Below, piece by piece: positions 1-9,500 of a stretch of DNA of 64,000 nt (position 1 is its first letter; each line of letters starts with the position of its first letter). The stretch is from Myxococcales bacterium. GTDB taxonomy: Bacteria > Myxococcota_A > Polyangia > Haliangiales > Haliangiaceae. Both the position numbers and the translations under genes were made by a program. A model generated the notes under the pieces. The model had not been told where the DNA came from and made no database searches. It worked only from the letters and a program-made list of their open reading frames with translations. Location of the stretch: positions 2,066,001-2,130,000 of the forward strand of contig JADJUW010000001.1 of the NCBI GenBank assembly GCA_016716835.1, written 5' to 3'.

Positions 1-788
1 GGCGGTGCAAGCGCGGCGACTAATTCGGGCGTCATCGCGTTGCTGCTCGTTGGAATTGGCCGCGGGCCAAGGGCCATCTTGGCAGCATTGCCGCCGATTC
101 GCATTTGCTCGCCGGCGGCAACAATTTCGGTTTTGCCTGCGTGCTCCACGGCAACGTTTCCTTCGTAAACCGTTACTAGAACAGCGCTGGCAACGGCTGC
201 GCCTATACCGGCCGAGATTGCTAATTTAACGGTATTATTCATAGGTAGCACCTCAATGCGAAAACAAGTTCCGTGCACGACGACGTCGCCTTCGGGGGTT
301 TTAACAACAAATGGATTGCCGCTGTTCACTCGATAAAACACCGAGCCAGCGGTTTGTTTGACGACAATGGCTTTGCCACTATTTGACCACGACAGGCGTG
401 CCGCAGGTTCGAGCACGGCCACCGCACGGCCCGCCATCTCCACGCTTTGGCGATCGGCGGCAGCAATGACAGGTGACGAGTAAACACCATTGTTGGTCGT
501 TCTTGGCCGTAGCCATAGCGCGGCGGCCGCCACAAACGCCACTAGGCCCATACTGGCTAGCGCCAAGCGCGTGGCGTGCTTGCGCGAAGGTTCGACGATG
601 TGGTTTACGGACGCCATGCGGCTATTGGTAGCGGCTGTTTGGCGCCTTGCTAGTTGCGGATTTGCAAGGCGGTCAGCAAATGAGGCGGGCGGCTCAACGA
701 CATCCCACGCGCCCTCGATGGCTTCGCGCTCCTCAGGCGTCCACTCGTCGGGTGCTTCCGGTGGCAATTGGCGCGTATCATCGGTCAT
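1..788 (-). CDS. FecR-type anti-sigma factor (C-terminus cut by window edge)
   Basis: Reading the minus strand from the ATG at 788 gives an open frame of about 262 residues that runs off the window without a stop. Residues 1-70 are cytoplasmic and acidic. Residues about 74-93 form a membrane segment. Residues about 125-215 resemble a FecR domain, with the motifs TPEGDVVVHGTCFRIEV and VYEGNVAVEH. A second hydrophobic stretch (about 187-208) splits the FecR-like region. The start overlaps the stop of the ECF sigma gene by 11 bp, so the two are probably translationally coupled. FecR-like proteins bind and regulate their partner sigma factor. The role here is inferred from that pairing and the fold; the signal sensed is unknown. 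Confidence 0.8.
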   Translation of the reverse strand, partial: MTDDTRQLPPEAPDEWTPEEREAIEGAWDVVEPPASFADRLANPQLARRQTAATNSRMASVNHIVEPSRKHATRLALASMGLVAFVAAAALWLRPRTTNNGVYSSPVIAAADRQSVEMAGRAVAVLEPAARLSWSNSGKAIVVKQTAGSVFYRVNSGNPFVVKTPEGDVVVHGTCFRIEVLPMNNTVKLAISAGIGAAVASAVLVTVYEGNVAVEHAGKTEIVAAGEQMRIGGNAAKMALGPRPIPTSSNAMTPELVAALAP

Positions 789-1380
789 GGTAAACCTCAC
801 GTAAGGAAAGACGCAGCGTCTCGCGCGCTCGCGACAGTCTCGAGCGAACCGTGCCGACGTCCAGCGATAGCGCCACGGCAACCTCCTCGTAGGACATCTC
901 TTCGAATTCGCGCAGTACCACCACCGCGCGTTGGTGGACTGGAAGTGCTTCGACCGCGGCGCGGATACGCACGGCGACGTCCCGACTGTGGCGTTGCTCC
1001 ACGACCGTGGCCGTTTGATCCTCAGCCTCAACATCAGATGCTGTCCGGCCCTGGTTAGCACGCGCAAGCTCATCCAAGGTAATGCGTACAGCAATAGTCA
1101 AGAGCCACGTTGATAGCTTGGCGGCTTTGGTATGGTCAAACCTAGGCAGCGCCGCAAACGCGCGCATAAATGTCTCCTGGGCCAAATCTTCGGCAGCGTG
1201 CTTCCGTCGAGGTCCCAGCATCCGGCTGATCACGGAAAACACACGCCGCTCATAGGTTTTGACGAACGTCCGCCCTGCTGCCGGCTCCCCGCGCTGCGCG
1301 CGGCGCAACGTTACCTGATCCAATTCCTCATTGGCCGGTTTTCGGAGTTGAGCGGCATATCCGTTCACATGGTCTTTCAC
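778..1380 (-). CDS. ECF-family RNA polymerase sigma factor
   Basis: A 200-residue protein with the two conserved ECF regions. Region 2 lies at about 40-90 (HAAEDLAQETFMRAFAALP). Region 4 lies at about 140-190, with the helix-turn-helix MSYEEVAVALSLDVGTVRSR. It would direct RNA polymerase to a small set of promoters. It begins with GTG at 1380; no in-frame ATG lies nearby. It overlaps the start of the downstream FecR-like anti-sigma gene, the usual sigma/anti-sigma arrangement. The ECF subgroup and the target promoters cannot be told from the sequence alone. Confidence 0.92.
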   Translation of the reverse strand: MKDHVNGYAAQLRKPANEELDQVTLRRAQRGEPAAGRTFVKTYERRVFSVISRMLGPRRKHAAEDLAQETFMRAFAALPRFDHTKAAKLSTWLLTIAVRITLDELARANQGRTASDVEAEDQTATVVEQRHSRDVAVRIRAAVEALPVHQRAVVVLREFEEMSYEEVAVALSLDVGTVRSRLSRARETLRLSLREVYHDR

Positions 1381-1464
1381 GGCATAGGGCGCCGAAAGTT
1401 CCAGCTAAATTGCGTTCGTTGCGAGAATATCCGCAAAGCCACCAGTTGCGCGCCAGCTCGCGAC

Positions 1465-1932
1465 CTACGCATCGCTAACTGCTAACTGCTGACTGCTAAC
1501 TGCTAACTGCTCTGTTGACATCTCGAATTTCACCTCGCCATTTGCATAGAGGCCAACCTCACGCCAGCCTTGCAATCTGTAAAAACGTTCAGCGCGGGTG
1601 TTTGCATCAGTTCCGAGATAGAGCGGTTGATCTGTTTTTGCAAAATAGAAATCCAGCATCATACGATGGAGGGTTTTTCCGATACCTTTGCCTTCAAAAT
1701 CCGGGTGAACAAACATGGCCCAAACGCTGTGGCTTTGCAGGTCGACGATCGCAATGCCAACAATGACGCCATGCTCATTTTCGGCAACCCAGCCTTTGCC
1801 CTTGGACGTGAGGTGGTCGGCGTACTCGTGTTCGGTGACCAGGCTGGGTGAGCTCAACCGGTTTTCCCGCACCGATAGTCGAACCGCAGACATGCCAGGT
1901 ATATCGGACAGCAATGCTTCGCGGTAGTTCAT
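1465..1932 (-). CDS. GNAT-family N-acetyltransferase
   Basis: A GNAT acetyltransferase of about 155 residues. The acetyl-CoA-binding core is visible as MFVHPDFEGKGIGKTLHRMM, which carries the Gly-rich loop, and the C-terminal strand has TRAERFYRLQGW. The substrate is unknown. The frame is open to 2007, but the ATG at 1932 (MNYREALLSDIPGM) fits the family start and avoids a 56-bp overlap with the upstream lipoprotein gene. The last 14 or so residues (EQLAVSSQQLAVSDA) are encoded by a 7-bp tandem repeat and look like an accidental extension, not part of the fold. Confidence 0.88.
   Translation of the reverse strand: MNYREALLSDIPGMSAVRLSVRENRLSSPSLVTEHEYADHLTSKGKGWVAENEHGVIVGIAIVDLQSHSVWAMFVHPDFEGKGIGKTLHRMMLDFYFAKTDQPLYLGTDANTRAERFYRLQGWREVGLYANGEVKFEMSTEQLAVSSQQLAVSDA
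1474..1511. repeat. 7-bp tandem repeat, about 5.4 copies
   Basis: The unit GCTAACT occurs at 1474, 1481, 1495 and 1502, with one variant (GCTGACT) at 1488, then a partial copy. Because 7 is not a multiple of 3, the reading frame shifts in each unit and the translation (QLAVSSQQLAVSD) recurs only every three units. The tract forms the 3' end of the GNAT gene. Similar heptamer tracts of this base pattern are scattered in many environmental bacterial genomes. Confidence 0.9.
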
Positions 1933-1951
1933 GAAAATTCGTCTCAGTGGG

Positions 1952-3427
1952 TTATTCGCATAGATTGCTGCTCCTGCCAAGCGCGAATAGAGCCGTGCAA
2001 AGTCCATGGTCGAGCGGTGAGTGTGTGTAGCGCGGGGGCGGTTGCATCGGCATGCCGCGTAGTTGCAAGTCCTCTATCCATTCGCGGTGGACATCCTTGC
2101 GAATGACAACGAGGTAGCTCTCAACAATCGCGCGCCTCACGTCCGTGGCGGGGATGCCTTGCCGGGCCGCGCTTGCAATCAGGCTTGTCGACATGGCAGC
2201 CAGATCAACGTTTTCGTGCGCGGCGAAGGTCGTCGCCGCGAGCACCGCACCATGTGCCTTGAGCACTTCCATCGCAGGATGGATGAGCCTGTGCTCCCCT
2301 TTGCCAAGATTTGCCAGGGTGAGAAATGCCCTGAACAACTCAGCATCGGCGCATACCTCGCGTTTAAGCAGGCCGGCTGTCCCGACGTCCAATACCGACA
2401 GCCGCAGGATCAGATGCTGAATCATGTACAAATCTACGTCGTAGTTACTCGGCTCATTGCAGAGTTCGTAAGGAAGCTGATGCCCGCGCAGATGGCTCGC
2501 TACAGAGTTGGCTGATTGGAGCGTGCTGCCCGCGGGCACCTCTGCAAAGGCTGCAATCAACGACATGGCTTCATGCTCCAGCCCCGCGACCTTGGCCAAT
2601 TGCAGGGTTGTGAGAAGCCGGCCTCGAAGCAGCTTGAGACCATGTATATCGGCAATGCCGTGCGATTTGACTGAGGACGCCGTCCGGATCCACGTTATCA
2701 GTACGCCTTGCGCCTCGAGCCACCCCGCATCTGGTTCGTCTGCACTCGCTCCGTCTAGGCGTTGCCTCAATATTACGTGGAGGTAGGGATGAAGCGCGGC
2801 TAACACATGGGCATCCAAATGCTCGCCTCTAAGCCAATGGCTGTCAGCGCCGGAAGTGGCCCAGGTACGCAGGTTGGCCTGCACAACCCACGACCAAATC
2901 GGTTCCTGCTCGATGAGGCTTCTGGCGCCGATGGTCTCCGCGGCCAAGACGCGTGCATCGTCTAGTCTCGCGCAGTTTGCGTAGTCAAATTGTGGCAATG
3001 CCGGCGGCGAGGTACGCGACCACGCCAGAGTAGCAATCTCCTCACATTTCGCAGTCGTCAATGAATCAGTTGTCGCCGTTAATACGGCGTACAACACCTC
3101 GATGCCGCGCTTGGCTGGTACATGGGGAAGCTCAAACGCTGTCTTAAGCTTGCAAACATGCTCGGCACGCAGGTCGAGCAGTGCTGTTGCGCCAGGTGCT
3201 TGCGGGGCGACAAATATAGGTGCGACGTATTGCTCAAATGGCGCGGCTAGATCTTCGACGTTCAAATATTCCTGCCGCGGCATCGCGCATGTAAACGCGG
3301 GGCTTAAAAACTGATTCGTTTGGTAGGGAACGCGGTTGGTGTTTTGCCGAGAGGCACAGGCCAAAACCGAACCCAGGACGAAGATCACCCCGCAGCGAAT
3401 CGTATCTAGGCCATGGTGCCTTTGCAT
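1952..3427 (-). CDS. Lipoprotein of unknown function
   Basis: A 491-residue protein that I do not recognise. Residues 1-24 form a lipoprotein signal ending in the lipobox V-L-A-C24, so it should be lipid-anchored in the envelope. The rest is rich in Leu, Ala and His and appears mostly helical, with no recognisable catalytic motif. The ATG at 3427 gives a proper signal sequence. It is divergent from the uracil-DNA glycosylase gene across 117 bp, and the GNAT gene follows 19 bp downstream on the same strand. Confidence 0.75.
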   Translation of the reverse strand: MQRHHGLDTIRCGVIFVLGSVLACASRQNTNRVPYQTNQFLSPAFTCAMPRQEYLNVEDLAAPFEQYVAPIFVAPQAPGATALLDLRAEHVCKLKTAFELPHVPAKRGIEVLYAVLTATTDSLTTAKCEEIATLAWSRTSPPALPQFDYANCARLDDARVLAAETIGARSLIEQEPIWSWVVQANLRTWATSGADSHWLRGEHLDAHVLAALHPYLHVILRQRLDGASADEPDAGWLEAQGVLITWIRTASSVKSHGIADIHGLKLLRGRLLTTLQLAKVAGLEHEAMSLIAAFAEVPAGSTLQSANSVASHLRGHQLPYELCNEPSNYDVDLYMIQHLILRLSVLDVGTAGLLKREVCADAELFRAFLTLANLGKGEHRLIHPAMEVLKAHGAVLAATTFAAHENVDLAAMSTSLIASAARQGIPATDVRRAIVESYLVVIRKDVHREWIEDLQLRGMPMQPPPRYTHSPLDHGLCTALFALGRSSNLCE

Positions 3428-3544
3428 GCGTCATCATTATCAGCATCGGCCTTCCGGTGTGGCGCGGGCCGGCTAACATCTGATGGCGCCCCGCGACCAG
3501 GGTCGCACGCGGCAACGTGACCGGTACATCATAGCCTCAGATGA

Positions 3545-4207
3545 ATGGCGGCGGCCCGCGTGATACGTTTGGGTGTGCACGCTACCAAGCCGCCCCTCTT
3601 GGCCTATCGCGACGAAGCGCAGGCTTGTACGCGCTGCCAGGATGGCGGCGCCATCTACAAACATAACGACACCTGGGCACGCCCGCTGTTCGATAGGCAC
3701 CTCAATTGTCCAAGCGGCGTGCTCGTGGTGGCAGAGGCGCCAAATTTCGACGATACGTTCGTTGAGGGCAAGGGCTACCTCACCTATGACATCGAGTCTG
3801 ACCCGACCGGAAATTTCGCACGCGAGTTGCTTGCCTCGGTGGCGCTCACCACCACCGATGTCCTCTTTACCAACGCCGTCTTGTGTCTGCCCAAGGCCCG
3901 CGACCAGCGCCACCCGGTGACAGGTAAGCTCATGCGCGCGTGCAGTCCGTGGCTGCAAAGACTCATTGATGACGTGCAGCCCCGCGTCGTCGCAACGTTC
4001 GGCCTTAAGGCGCTGTCGGCCGTGCGCCTAATTGAGAAACACGGCCTGCGCAAGCTCGCGGATCACGCTGGCAAGCCGGTGCCGTGGTATGGGCGGCAGC
4101 TGCTGCCCTTGTTTCACCCTGGCAGGCTGGGGCGTATCAGCCGAAGCGCGGCGGCCCAACTCGCAGACATAGCCGTACTGCGCGGCTTGCTAGCGGATAA
4201 ATGCTGA
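3545..4207 (+). CDS. Uracil-DNA glycosylase superfamily protein (Fe-S type)
   Basis: A 220-residue protein with UDG superfamily motifs. There is a motif 1-like segment VVAEAPNFDD (62-70), the TNAVLCLP strand (109-116), and the C-terminal LFHPG motif (189-193) with the DNA-intercalation loop. Four cysteines (C28, C31, C114, C133) are spaced like the [4Fe-4S] ligands of family 4/5 enzymes. The usual GEAPG is changed to AEAPN, so substrate range may differ from classical family 4. It would remove uracil or related bases from DNA. An ATG at 3541 is out of frame; 3545 is used. Confidence 0.82.
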   Translation: MAAARVIRLGVHATKPPLLAYRDEAQACTRCQDGGAIYKHNDTWARPLFDRHLNCPSGVLVVAEAPNFDDTFVEGKGYLTYDIESDPTGNFARELLASVALTTTDVLFTNAVLCLPKARDQRHPVTGKLMRACSPWLQRLIDDVQPRVVATFGLKALSAVRLIEKHGLRKLADHAGKPVPWYGRQLLPLFHPGRLGRISRSAAAQLADIAVLRGLLADKC

Positions 4208-4242
4208 CAATGAGCTAGTCGGTGCACTTGCGAAGCTTTCAC

Positions 4243-4268
4243 CTATCTCAGAGCTGGGAGTGAGATAG
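4243..4268. other. Inverted repeat between convergent genes
   Basis: CTATCTCA (4243-4250) and TGAGATAG (4261-4268) make a perfect 8-bp stem around a 10-base loop. It sits between the ends of the convergent UDG and REP-transposase genes. There is no U-tract, so a classical intrinsic terminator is not supported. It could be a bidirectional terminator or a transposase-associated hairpin. Confidence 0.5.
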
Positions 4269-4309
4269 ACGCCCGGGCAGTTCTCGAACTTCGCTCGTGA
4301 AAAATAGGC

Positions 4310-5107
4310 CTAGCGGAAGGGTCGGCGGGGCACCAAGCCATGGCGCCGCCAGCCCGTGGTCAGCAACCACGTTTGCGCCGCGTGGACCGGCGACGGCGCA
4401 CGCGTTGCGGCTTGCCACCTGGCCTCGTCGTCGGTCGCGCGTGCAAAGCCGTTGAAATAGGGCGCCGACGAGCATTGGTCGATGCTGACGACGGAAGCAC
4501 GCGGCGATGGGCCGTGACCTTTGACTACGTGGTTGGCGCGATTCATAAGCACATACACCAGCGTGTTGCGCACATCGCGAGGCACGGTCAGTGCGCGGGC
4601 AAATGCTCGGGTGCCCCACACCCGCCATCTGCGGCGGCCAAGGGCTTTGTTGATCGCGCGCGCGCCGCGGGTCACCAAGCTCGTGATGCCTGCGCGCAGG
4701 GTTCGCTTATCTTCAGCCTCAATAACTAGGTGTACGTGATTAGTCTGTACCGAGAATTCGACGATGCGAAAGGTGCGGTCACCTAGGCGCGGGCATTCGC
4801 TTTGGTTGGTGGCGGCAATGCTATGGCGAAGGGCGGCAAATAGATCAGCACGACGCAGCGACGGCACGTCCTTTGCGACCCGAAGCGTAACGTGGACCGG
4901 ATGCGCAGGGTTATGCAAAGGCCGCGCGCGATGAGGCGTCGGGCGCAGGCGGCTCTTTGGTTTGGGGCCAGAGCCCGGCCGCGCGCCGCCGCGGCGACTG
5001 CCGTCGCGCGCGGGTTTGCGAATGGATAGCTGTTCATGAACGCGGCGCGGGCGGCGAGTAGACGCAGTTTGAGACAATTTCGCGCCAAGTTCAGATCCGA
5101 AATGCAA
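4310..5107 (-). CDS. REP-associated tyrosine transposase-like protein (Y1/HUH, RayT type)
   Basis: A 265-residue protein. The basic N-terminus ends in SRRGGARPGSGPKPKSR, typical of this group. The Y1 fold follows, with strand HPVHVTLRV (69-77) and the metal-binding HUH motif NHVHLVIE (H124, H126). The likely nucleophile is Tyr185 (NTLVYVLMN). Single-copy genes of this type are domesticated IS200-like transposases that act on REP hairpins. The C-terminus is a divergent Arg/Ala-rich tail. It is divergent from the IS30 gene; the exact start is uncertain. Palindromic repeats that could be its substrate lie at 6306-6513. Confidence 0.82.
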   Translation of the reverse strand: MHFGSELGAKLSQTASTRRPRRVHEQLSIRKPARDGSRRGGARPGSGPKPKSRLRPTPHRARPLHNPAHPVHVTLRVAKDVPSLRRADLFAALRHSIAATNQSECPRLGDRTFRIVEFSVQTNHVHLVIEAEDKRTLRAGITSLVTRGARAINKALGRRRWRVWGTRAFARALTVPRDVRNTLVYVLMNRANHVVKGHGPSPRASVVSIDQCSSAPYFNGFARATDDEARWQAATRAPSPVHAAQTWLLTTGWRRHGLVPRRPFR

Positions 5108-5209
5108 CGATCAGGATGTTCGACCCAATTGGGTCCGCTGGTTCGTCCAAAATCTGGTCGTTAAGCGCGGTCGTCCTTTACCCTCCTTTGTGGTCAAGGG
5201 GAGGAAATT

Positions 5210-6241
5210 ATGACCTGGCGACATCTGACGTTGGACGAACGATACCAAATCCAAGCGATGGCTAAAAATCGTGAATCACAGGCAGCCATAGCTCGCGCCC
5301 TTGGCCGTTCCCCATCAACGATATCGAGGGAATTGCAGCGCAACGTCATCCCTGCTGAGCCGCGCCAGTATCTCGCACGGCGAGCCGCGCAGATGACGCA
5401 GCGCCGACGCGTTGCCAAGGGTGCCGCCAGCCGCAAAATCCAGGGTGAACTCGCGCAATTGGTCGAGCAAAAGCTCAGGCTCGGATGGAGTCCAGAACAG
5501 ATCGCGGGGCGACTCGCTTCAGAACTCGCGGTACAGGTGAGCCATGAAACGATTTATCAGCACGTACTCCGTGACAATGCCTTGCCATATGCGGAGAGCA
5601 AGCGACTTCGCTACTGTCTTCGCTGGCACGGATACAAACACCACCGCTTCAGGAAAAGCCGTATGTCAGAACGAACACGCGCCCGCAAGAACTGGATCAA
5701 GGACCGACCACAGGCGGCGAATAAGCGCACCGAAACCGGGCACTGGGAGCGCGATCTCCTACTCGGCAAGCGCGGTCACTCAGCGCTGCTAACGATCATT
5801 GACCGCAAGTCGCGATACCTGCTTGTAGAACATGTGCTCCGTGTCGGATCCGCGGAAGTCGCAGAGGCAACGGTCAAGGCGCTCAGACCGCATCAAGGCG
5901 TTACAAAGACGATGACCAATGACAACGGTGCCGAGTTTCAACGAGACGCCAAGCTTCAAACCAAGCTTGGCATTCCAATTTTTTTCACTGAACCTGCGGC
6001 ACCGTGGCAGCGCGGCAGCATAGAAAATGCCAACGGGCTGATCAGGCAGTATTTGCCCAAGGGTGCCGATTTAGACCAAATCCAGCGCTACATGCCGGAG
6101 GCGCTAGAGCATGCGCTCAACTTCCGTCCTCGGAAGATCCTCGACTACCGCGTGCCCCACGAGGTATTCTTCAATCAGGAGCTGAATTTGATGACGGGAG
6201 ACTTAATGCGTTTCGGTATTGAAACCGGCCGCATCCATTGA
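5210..6241 (+). CDS. IS30-family transposase
   Basis: A 343-residue DDE transposase. The N-terminal helix-turn-helix is at about 8-42 (LTLDERYQIQAMAKN, AIARALGRSPSTISREL). The catalytic triad is D182 (GHWERDLL), D238 (TMTNDNGAEF) and E272 (RGSIENANGLIRQ), with the 33-residue spacing between the last two that is normal for IS30. The length is complete and no frameshift is seen, so it may be active. AGGGGAGGAAATT before the ATG is a good ribosome-binding site. I could not identify convincing terminal inverted repeats, so the insertion sequence boundaries are left open. Confidence 0.92.
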   Translation: MTWRHLTLDERYQIQAMAKNRESQAAIARALGRSPSTISRELQRNVIPAEPRQYLARRAAQMTQRRRVAKGAASRKIQGELAQLVEQKLRLGWSPEQIAGRLASELAVQVSHETIYQHVLRDNALPYAESKRLRYCLRWHGYKHHRFRKSRMSERTRARKNWIKDRPQAANKRTETGHWERDLLLGKRGHSALLTIIDRKSRYLLVEHVLRVGSAEVAEATVKALRPHQGVTKTMTNDNGAEFQRDAKLQTKLGIPIFFTEPAAPWQRGSIENANGLIRQYLPKGADLDQIQRYMPEALEHALNFRPRKILDYRVPHEVFFNQELNLMTGDLMRFGIETGRIH

Positions 6242-6305
6242 ATAGGGCTATCTTAGTACAAATCATTCCAATATTACAAACAAATTGTTATTCTGTTTAC
6301 ATCCT

Positions 6306-6513
6306 TGTCGCGCCGGGCCGCCGGCTCCTTACAGGCCGCGGCCGGCGCATGGATGGGGTTTCCGTTTATTTCGATGGGTGTTGTCGAGTAGGCGCCGGGC
6401 CCGGCTCTACATGGCCAGCGCCCCGGCGCTCCATCGCACGACAGTTGGACTGCTCAAGATGGTTCATGTCGCGCCGGGCCGCCGGCTCCTTACAGGCCGC
6501 GGCCGGCGCATGG
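6306..6513. repeat. Three evenly spaced GC-rich palindromic repeats (REP-like)
   Basis: A 47-bp sequence at 6306-6352 is repeated exactly at 6467-6513. Between them, 6392-6429 is a diverged copy. Each core folds into a hairpin. In the outer copies GCGCCGGgCCGC pairs with GCGGCCGGCGC (one bulged G); in the middle one GCGCCGGG pairs with CCCGGCGC. Core starts are 6310, 6392 and 6471, a spacing of about 80 bp with 41-43 bp of unrelated sequence between. GTC or GTAG stands directly 5' of each stem, like the tetranucleotide of REP elements. The whole gap 6242-6571 has no gene; 6250-6304 is AT-rich. Confidence 0.75.
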
Positions 6514-6571
6514 CCATCGTGGTTGTTACCCGGGACGCTGGGAACCTTGAACACGAGCTCCCTCGAATTGA

Positions 6572-9500
6572 TTACCAGCGCTTGGTCCACAGCAGATCTA
6601 CGCCATGGACGCCGCTGTCGCCGACGACGCCGTCGAGCATGAGGCGGCGGCCGAGCCAGTATTCAAGTTGCGCCTCGCCGCCGTTTTCGTCGACCCGCGA
6701 CTCGACGCGCTGGCGATACGCCACGAACAGGCGTGAGGTGATCCATTTGCCAATCGTCACCGCGGCGGTGGAATCGCCGGTGGCGGCCTCGTAGGTGAGG
6801 ACGTCGATATCAATGGGTAAGTAAGGGTCGAGATAGCCTGTGACCTTCTGCGACAAGAACGATGACGTTAGCGCGGTAGCCGCATCGCGCAGGCCGCGGC
6901 CAGGGTCCGCGCCTGGCCGGCCACCGAGCAAAATGCCAAACAGCTGGCCCTCGCTGTAGGTCGAAGGATCGGAGCGCAGCCTCAACGTGGGTTTGCTGAG
7001 CCGCCCGGTGACCATCATATGAAGCGCCAGATCGGGGAACTCATGCACAAGTTCAATATCTAAGATGGGATCGAGCGAGCCATCAAAGCGCACCGCGGCG
7101 CGCACCGTGCGGTAGCGGCGGTCAAAGAGCGTGACGTCGCTTTGATTGCTCTCGACGGCGCCGTGGATCCAAATAGCTTCGTCCCCCACCTCGGTGGTCA
7201 AGGTGCCACCCACCTCGCCGCGATATTCCTCGGTTTGCACGCGCACAGCCTTAAGCACCACCTTGGCGATTAAATACGGGCGCAGCGGCCGTTCGCCAAT
7301 TATGGCGGCAAACCCGGGTGATGGTGCGGTTGCGGCGGGTGCGGGCCGACCGTTCTCAATAAAGACGACGTCGGCAGGCACCCCAATTGGATGTAGTTCT
7401 TGCCCCGTGCGCTCAGGCACCACGACCTTGGCGTCGGTCACCGTGGTCGTCGCGCGCCACAAGGCCCCGTCGCGCTTTACCTCAAGGCGCACCTTGCCGC
7501 TAAGGATGGGCTGGATCTCGTTGACGATCTGAACGTTGACAACCTTAAGATCGGCCTGGGCGGTGTTTGGCAAAATGCCCTCAAAGGCACCCTTGCCTTT
7601 CAGGGTTACGCGCCCGCTGCCAATGCGCCCTTCGGCCTCGAAAACGACTTGGCCATCTTTGGCGGTTAACAAGACGTTGGCGTCTCGCAAGGTGCCTATA
7701 AGCGCATGAATCGACAACTCGCCCTCGCGCAGGCGAAGGCTGCCGGCCATCGCCGTCGTACGTCGGTCGAGGCCAGCTACCTGCACATCCGCGTCGAGCC
7801 TCCCGGATATGCCGATCATCGACGATGGGCCAAGCCTGGTGAGCGGTTCAAGATCAAAGTCGGCCGCAACCACTTGGACAGAGGCTGCTTCCCAATCGTC
7901 TTGCGGCGCCTGCGCGGCCAGCTTGAGCGTGCCGCCATGGTCCTGGCTGCTGACCACGTCCAGCGTGGTTGCGCCATCGCCGTAGTGAAGGGTTGCGATA
8001 AGCTCGGCAATCCCCCGGCGCCTGTTGCCGATATCTTTGAGCGTCAAGGTGGCGTCCGCGATGGGCCGTTTCGCGGTGCCTCCGAGCGTGGCCGCAAATG
8101 AAACCGTGCCGCCCAAGCGTCCAGGGCGTCCGAACGCTTTGGCTAGGGCCCCGGCAGGGACGGCGATCATCTCCGCCGTACCAGAGAGGGGCGACTTCAT
8201 GATCATGTCCGGCGTGATGGCGCGCCAGTTGGCGATAAGGCTTGCGGGTAGCTTCATTTCGGCCTTGGCCGACAGCAAGGGCTGCCCCCCTTGCAGCGCC
8301 GACGTGAGCTGCGCCGTCAGGCCTACGCGTTTGTCGAACGTTGCCACTAAGGTTGCAGAGACGGGGGTTAGCAGCGGGCCACCGTGCAGCCCAACCAGTT
8401 CCAGCTTTGCGGTGGCACCTGCAAGCGCAGGCGCAAGCTCGATGGCCACATTCATTTTACCAGCCCACGGGTTACGCATGCCAAGCCGACGCGCAAGGGC
8501 GGCGTCGAGCACGATGCCGTTAGCACTAAGCGTCGCGCCCCGGAGCGCGCTGCCATCAAGCGCCAGCCAGGCGTCTAGATCGAGCGGCCGCGCCGGCAAT
8601 TCGACGCTGGCCTCGATCCGTCCGGTGCCAACGGTGGCAACGTGTGCCTTCGCATCAATCGCGAGCACGGGCCGCGCATTGGGGCCCATGCTAGACGTCA
8701 GCGTCGCCTCGACGTCGAGAGGCCCCGGTAGCAGCGCGTGGCCGGTGACGTTGTGAGCGCGGAGCGTACCGCTGCTGCCGAGCGGCGATAGGGTCAACGA
8801 GCCATCGATGCGCCCGCCTGGTTGGGTGGTGGGTAGAGGCGTTGGATCGACCTCAAGGCCAAGCATGGTCGCGAGCACGGCGAGGTCCAAGGCTTCGATC
8901 GTAAAGGTGCCGCCAGTTAGATCACGTCCTTCGATGCGCCGCCACGCCTCGACATCGGTGACGCGTGCCGGGGCGCGGACATCCATCATCATGGCAACTC
9001 GGCCCAGTTCGTCGCCTCGCAAGGAACCTTCGATGCGGATCTTGCGAGGTGAAATCGCGGCCTCGAGTTCAATCTTGACCGGTGGCGCATCAGCCGTTAC
9101 GCGCAGCTCGTCGATGGTGCCGGTGACGCTGCCGGACATGCCGCCAGGGACTTGCCGAAGCTCGCCATTCAAGTTGGCGAGGCCGGTGAGCCTGCCGCCC
9201 AACCCCAGCATTTGGTCGATCTGCGCAAGATCGACGCCCTTGATGTTTACGTCGCCAGCGACGGTGCCTTGCCGACGTCCACCATAATGATAGTTAGCAT
9301 TTGCGAGCACGGTGCCCTCGGCGATGCCTGTTCTAAAATTCGTCACGAGTACGTGCTGCGCCTTAGGCAGCACCGTAATTTGCCCGCCCTGCCCCTGCCA
9401 CCGTACGCCGCGCAAACGCAGGTCGTGCGGGCCGATGCGCACCTCAACCTTGGCTGGGTTTACGTCGACCGTGGCGTCTAGATCGAGGTTCCATCGCTCG

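Noticed and set aside
3473..3958. Minus-strand ORF opposite the uracil-DNA glycosylase gene
   Set aside because: It has no family features and is fully antisense to a conserved plus-strand protein.
4310..5107. Active IS200/IS605 insertion sequence
   Set aside because: No TnpB partner or terminal hairpins at its ends; the sequence type is the single-copy REP-associated class.
5107..6300. Terminal inverted repeats of the IS30 element
   Set aside because: I compared both flanks and found only a 7-bp match (ACAATTT), too short to set boundaries.
6306..6513. CRISPR array
   Set aside because: Only three units; the degenerate copy is in the middle, not at an end; no cas genes in the window. A REP-like hairpin set fits better.
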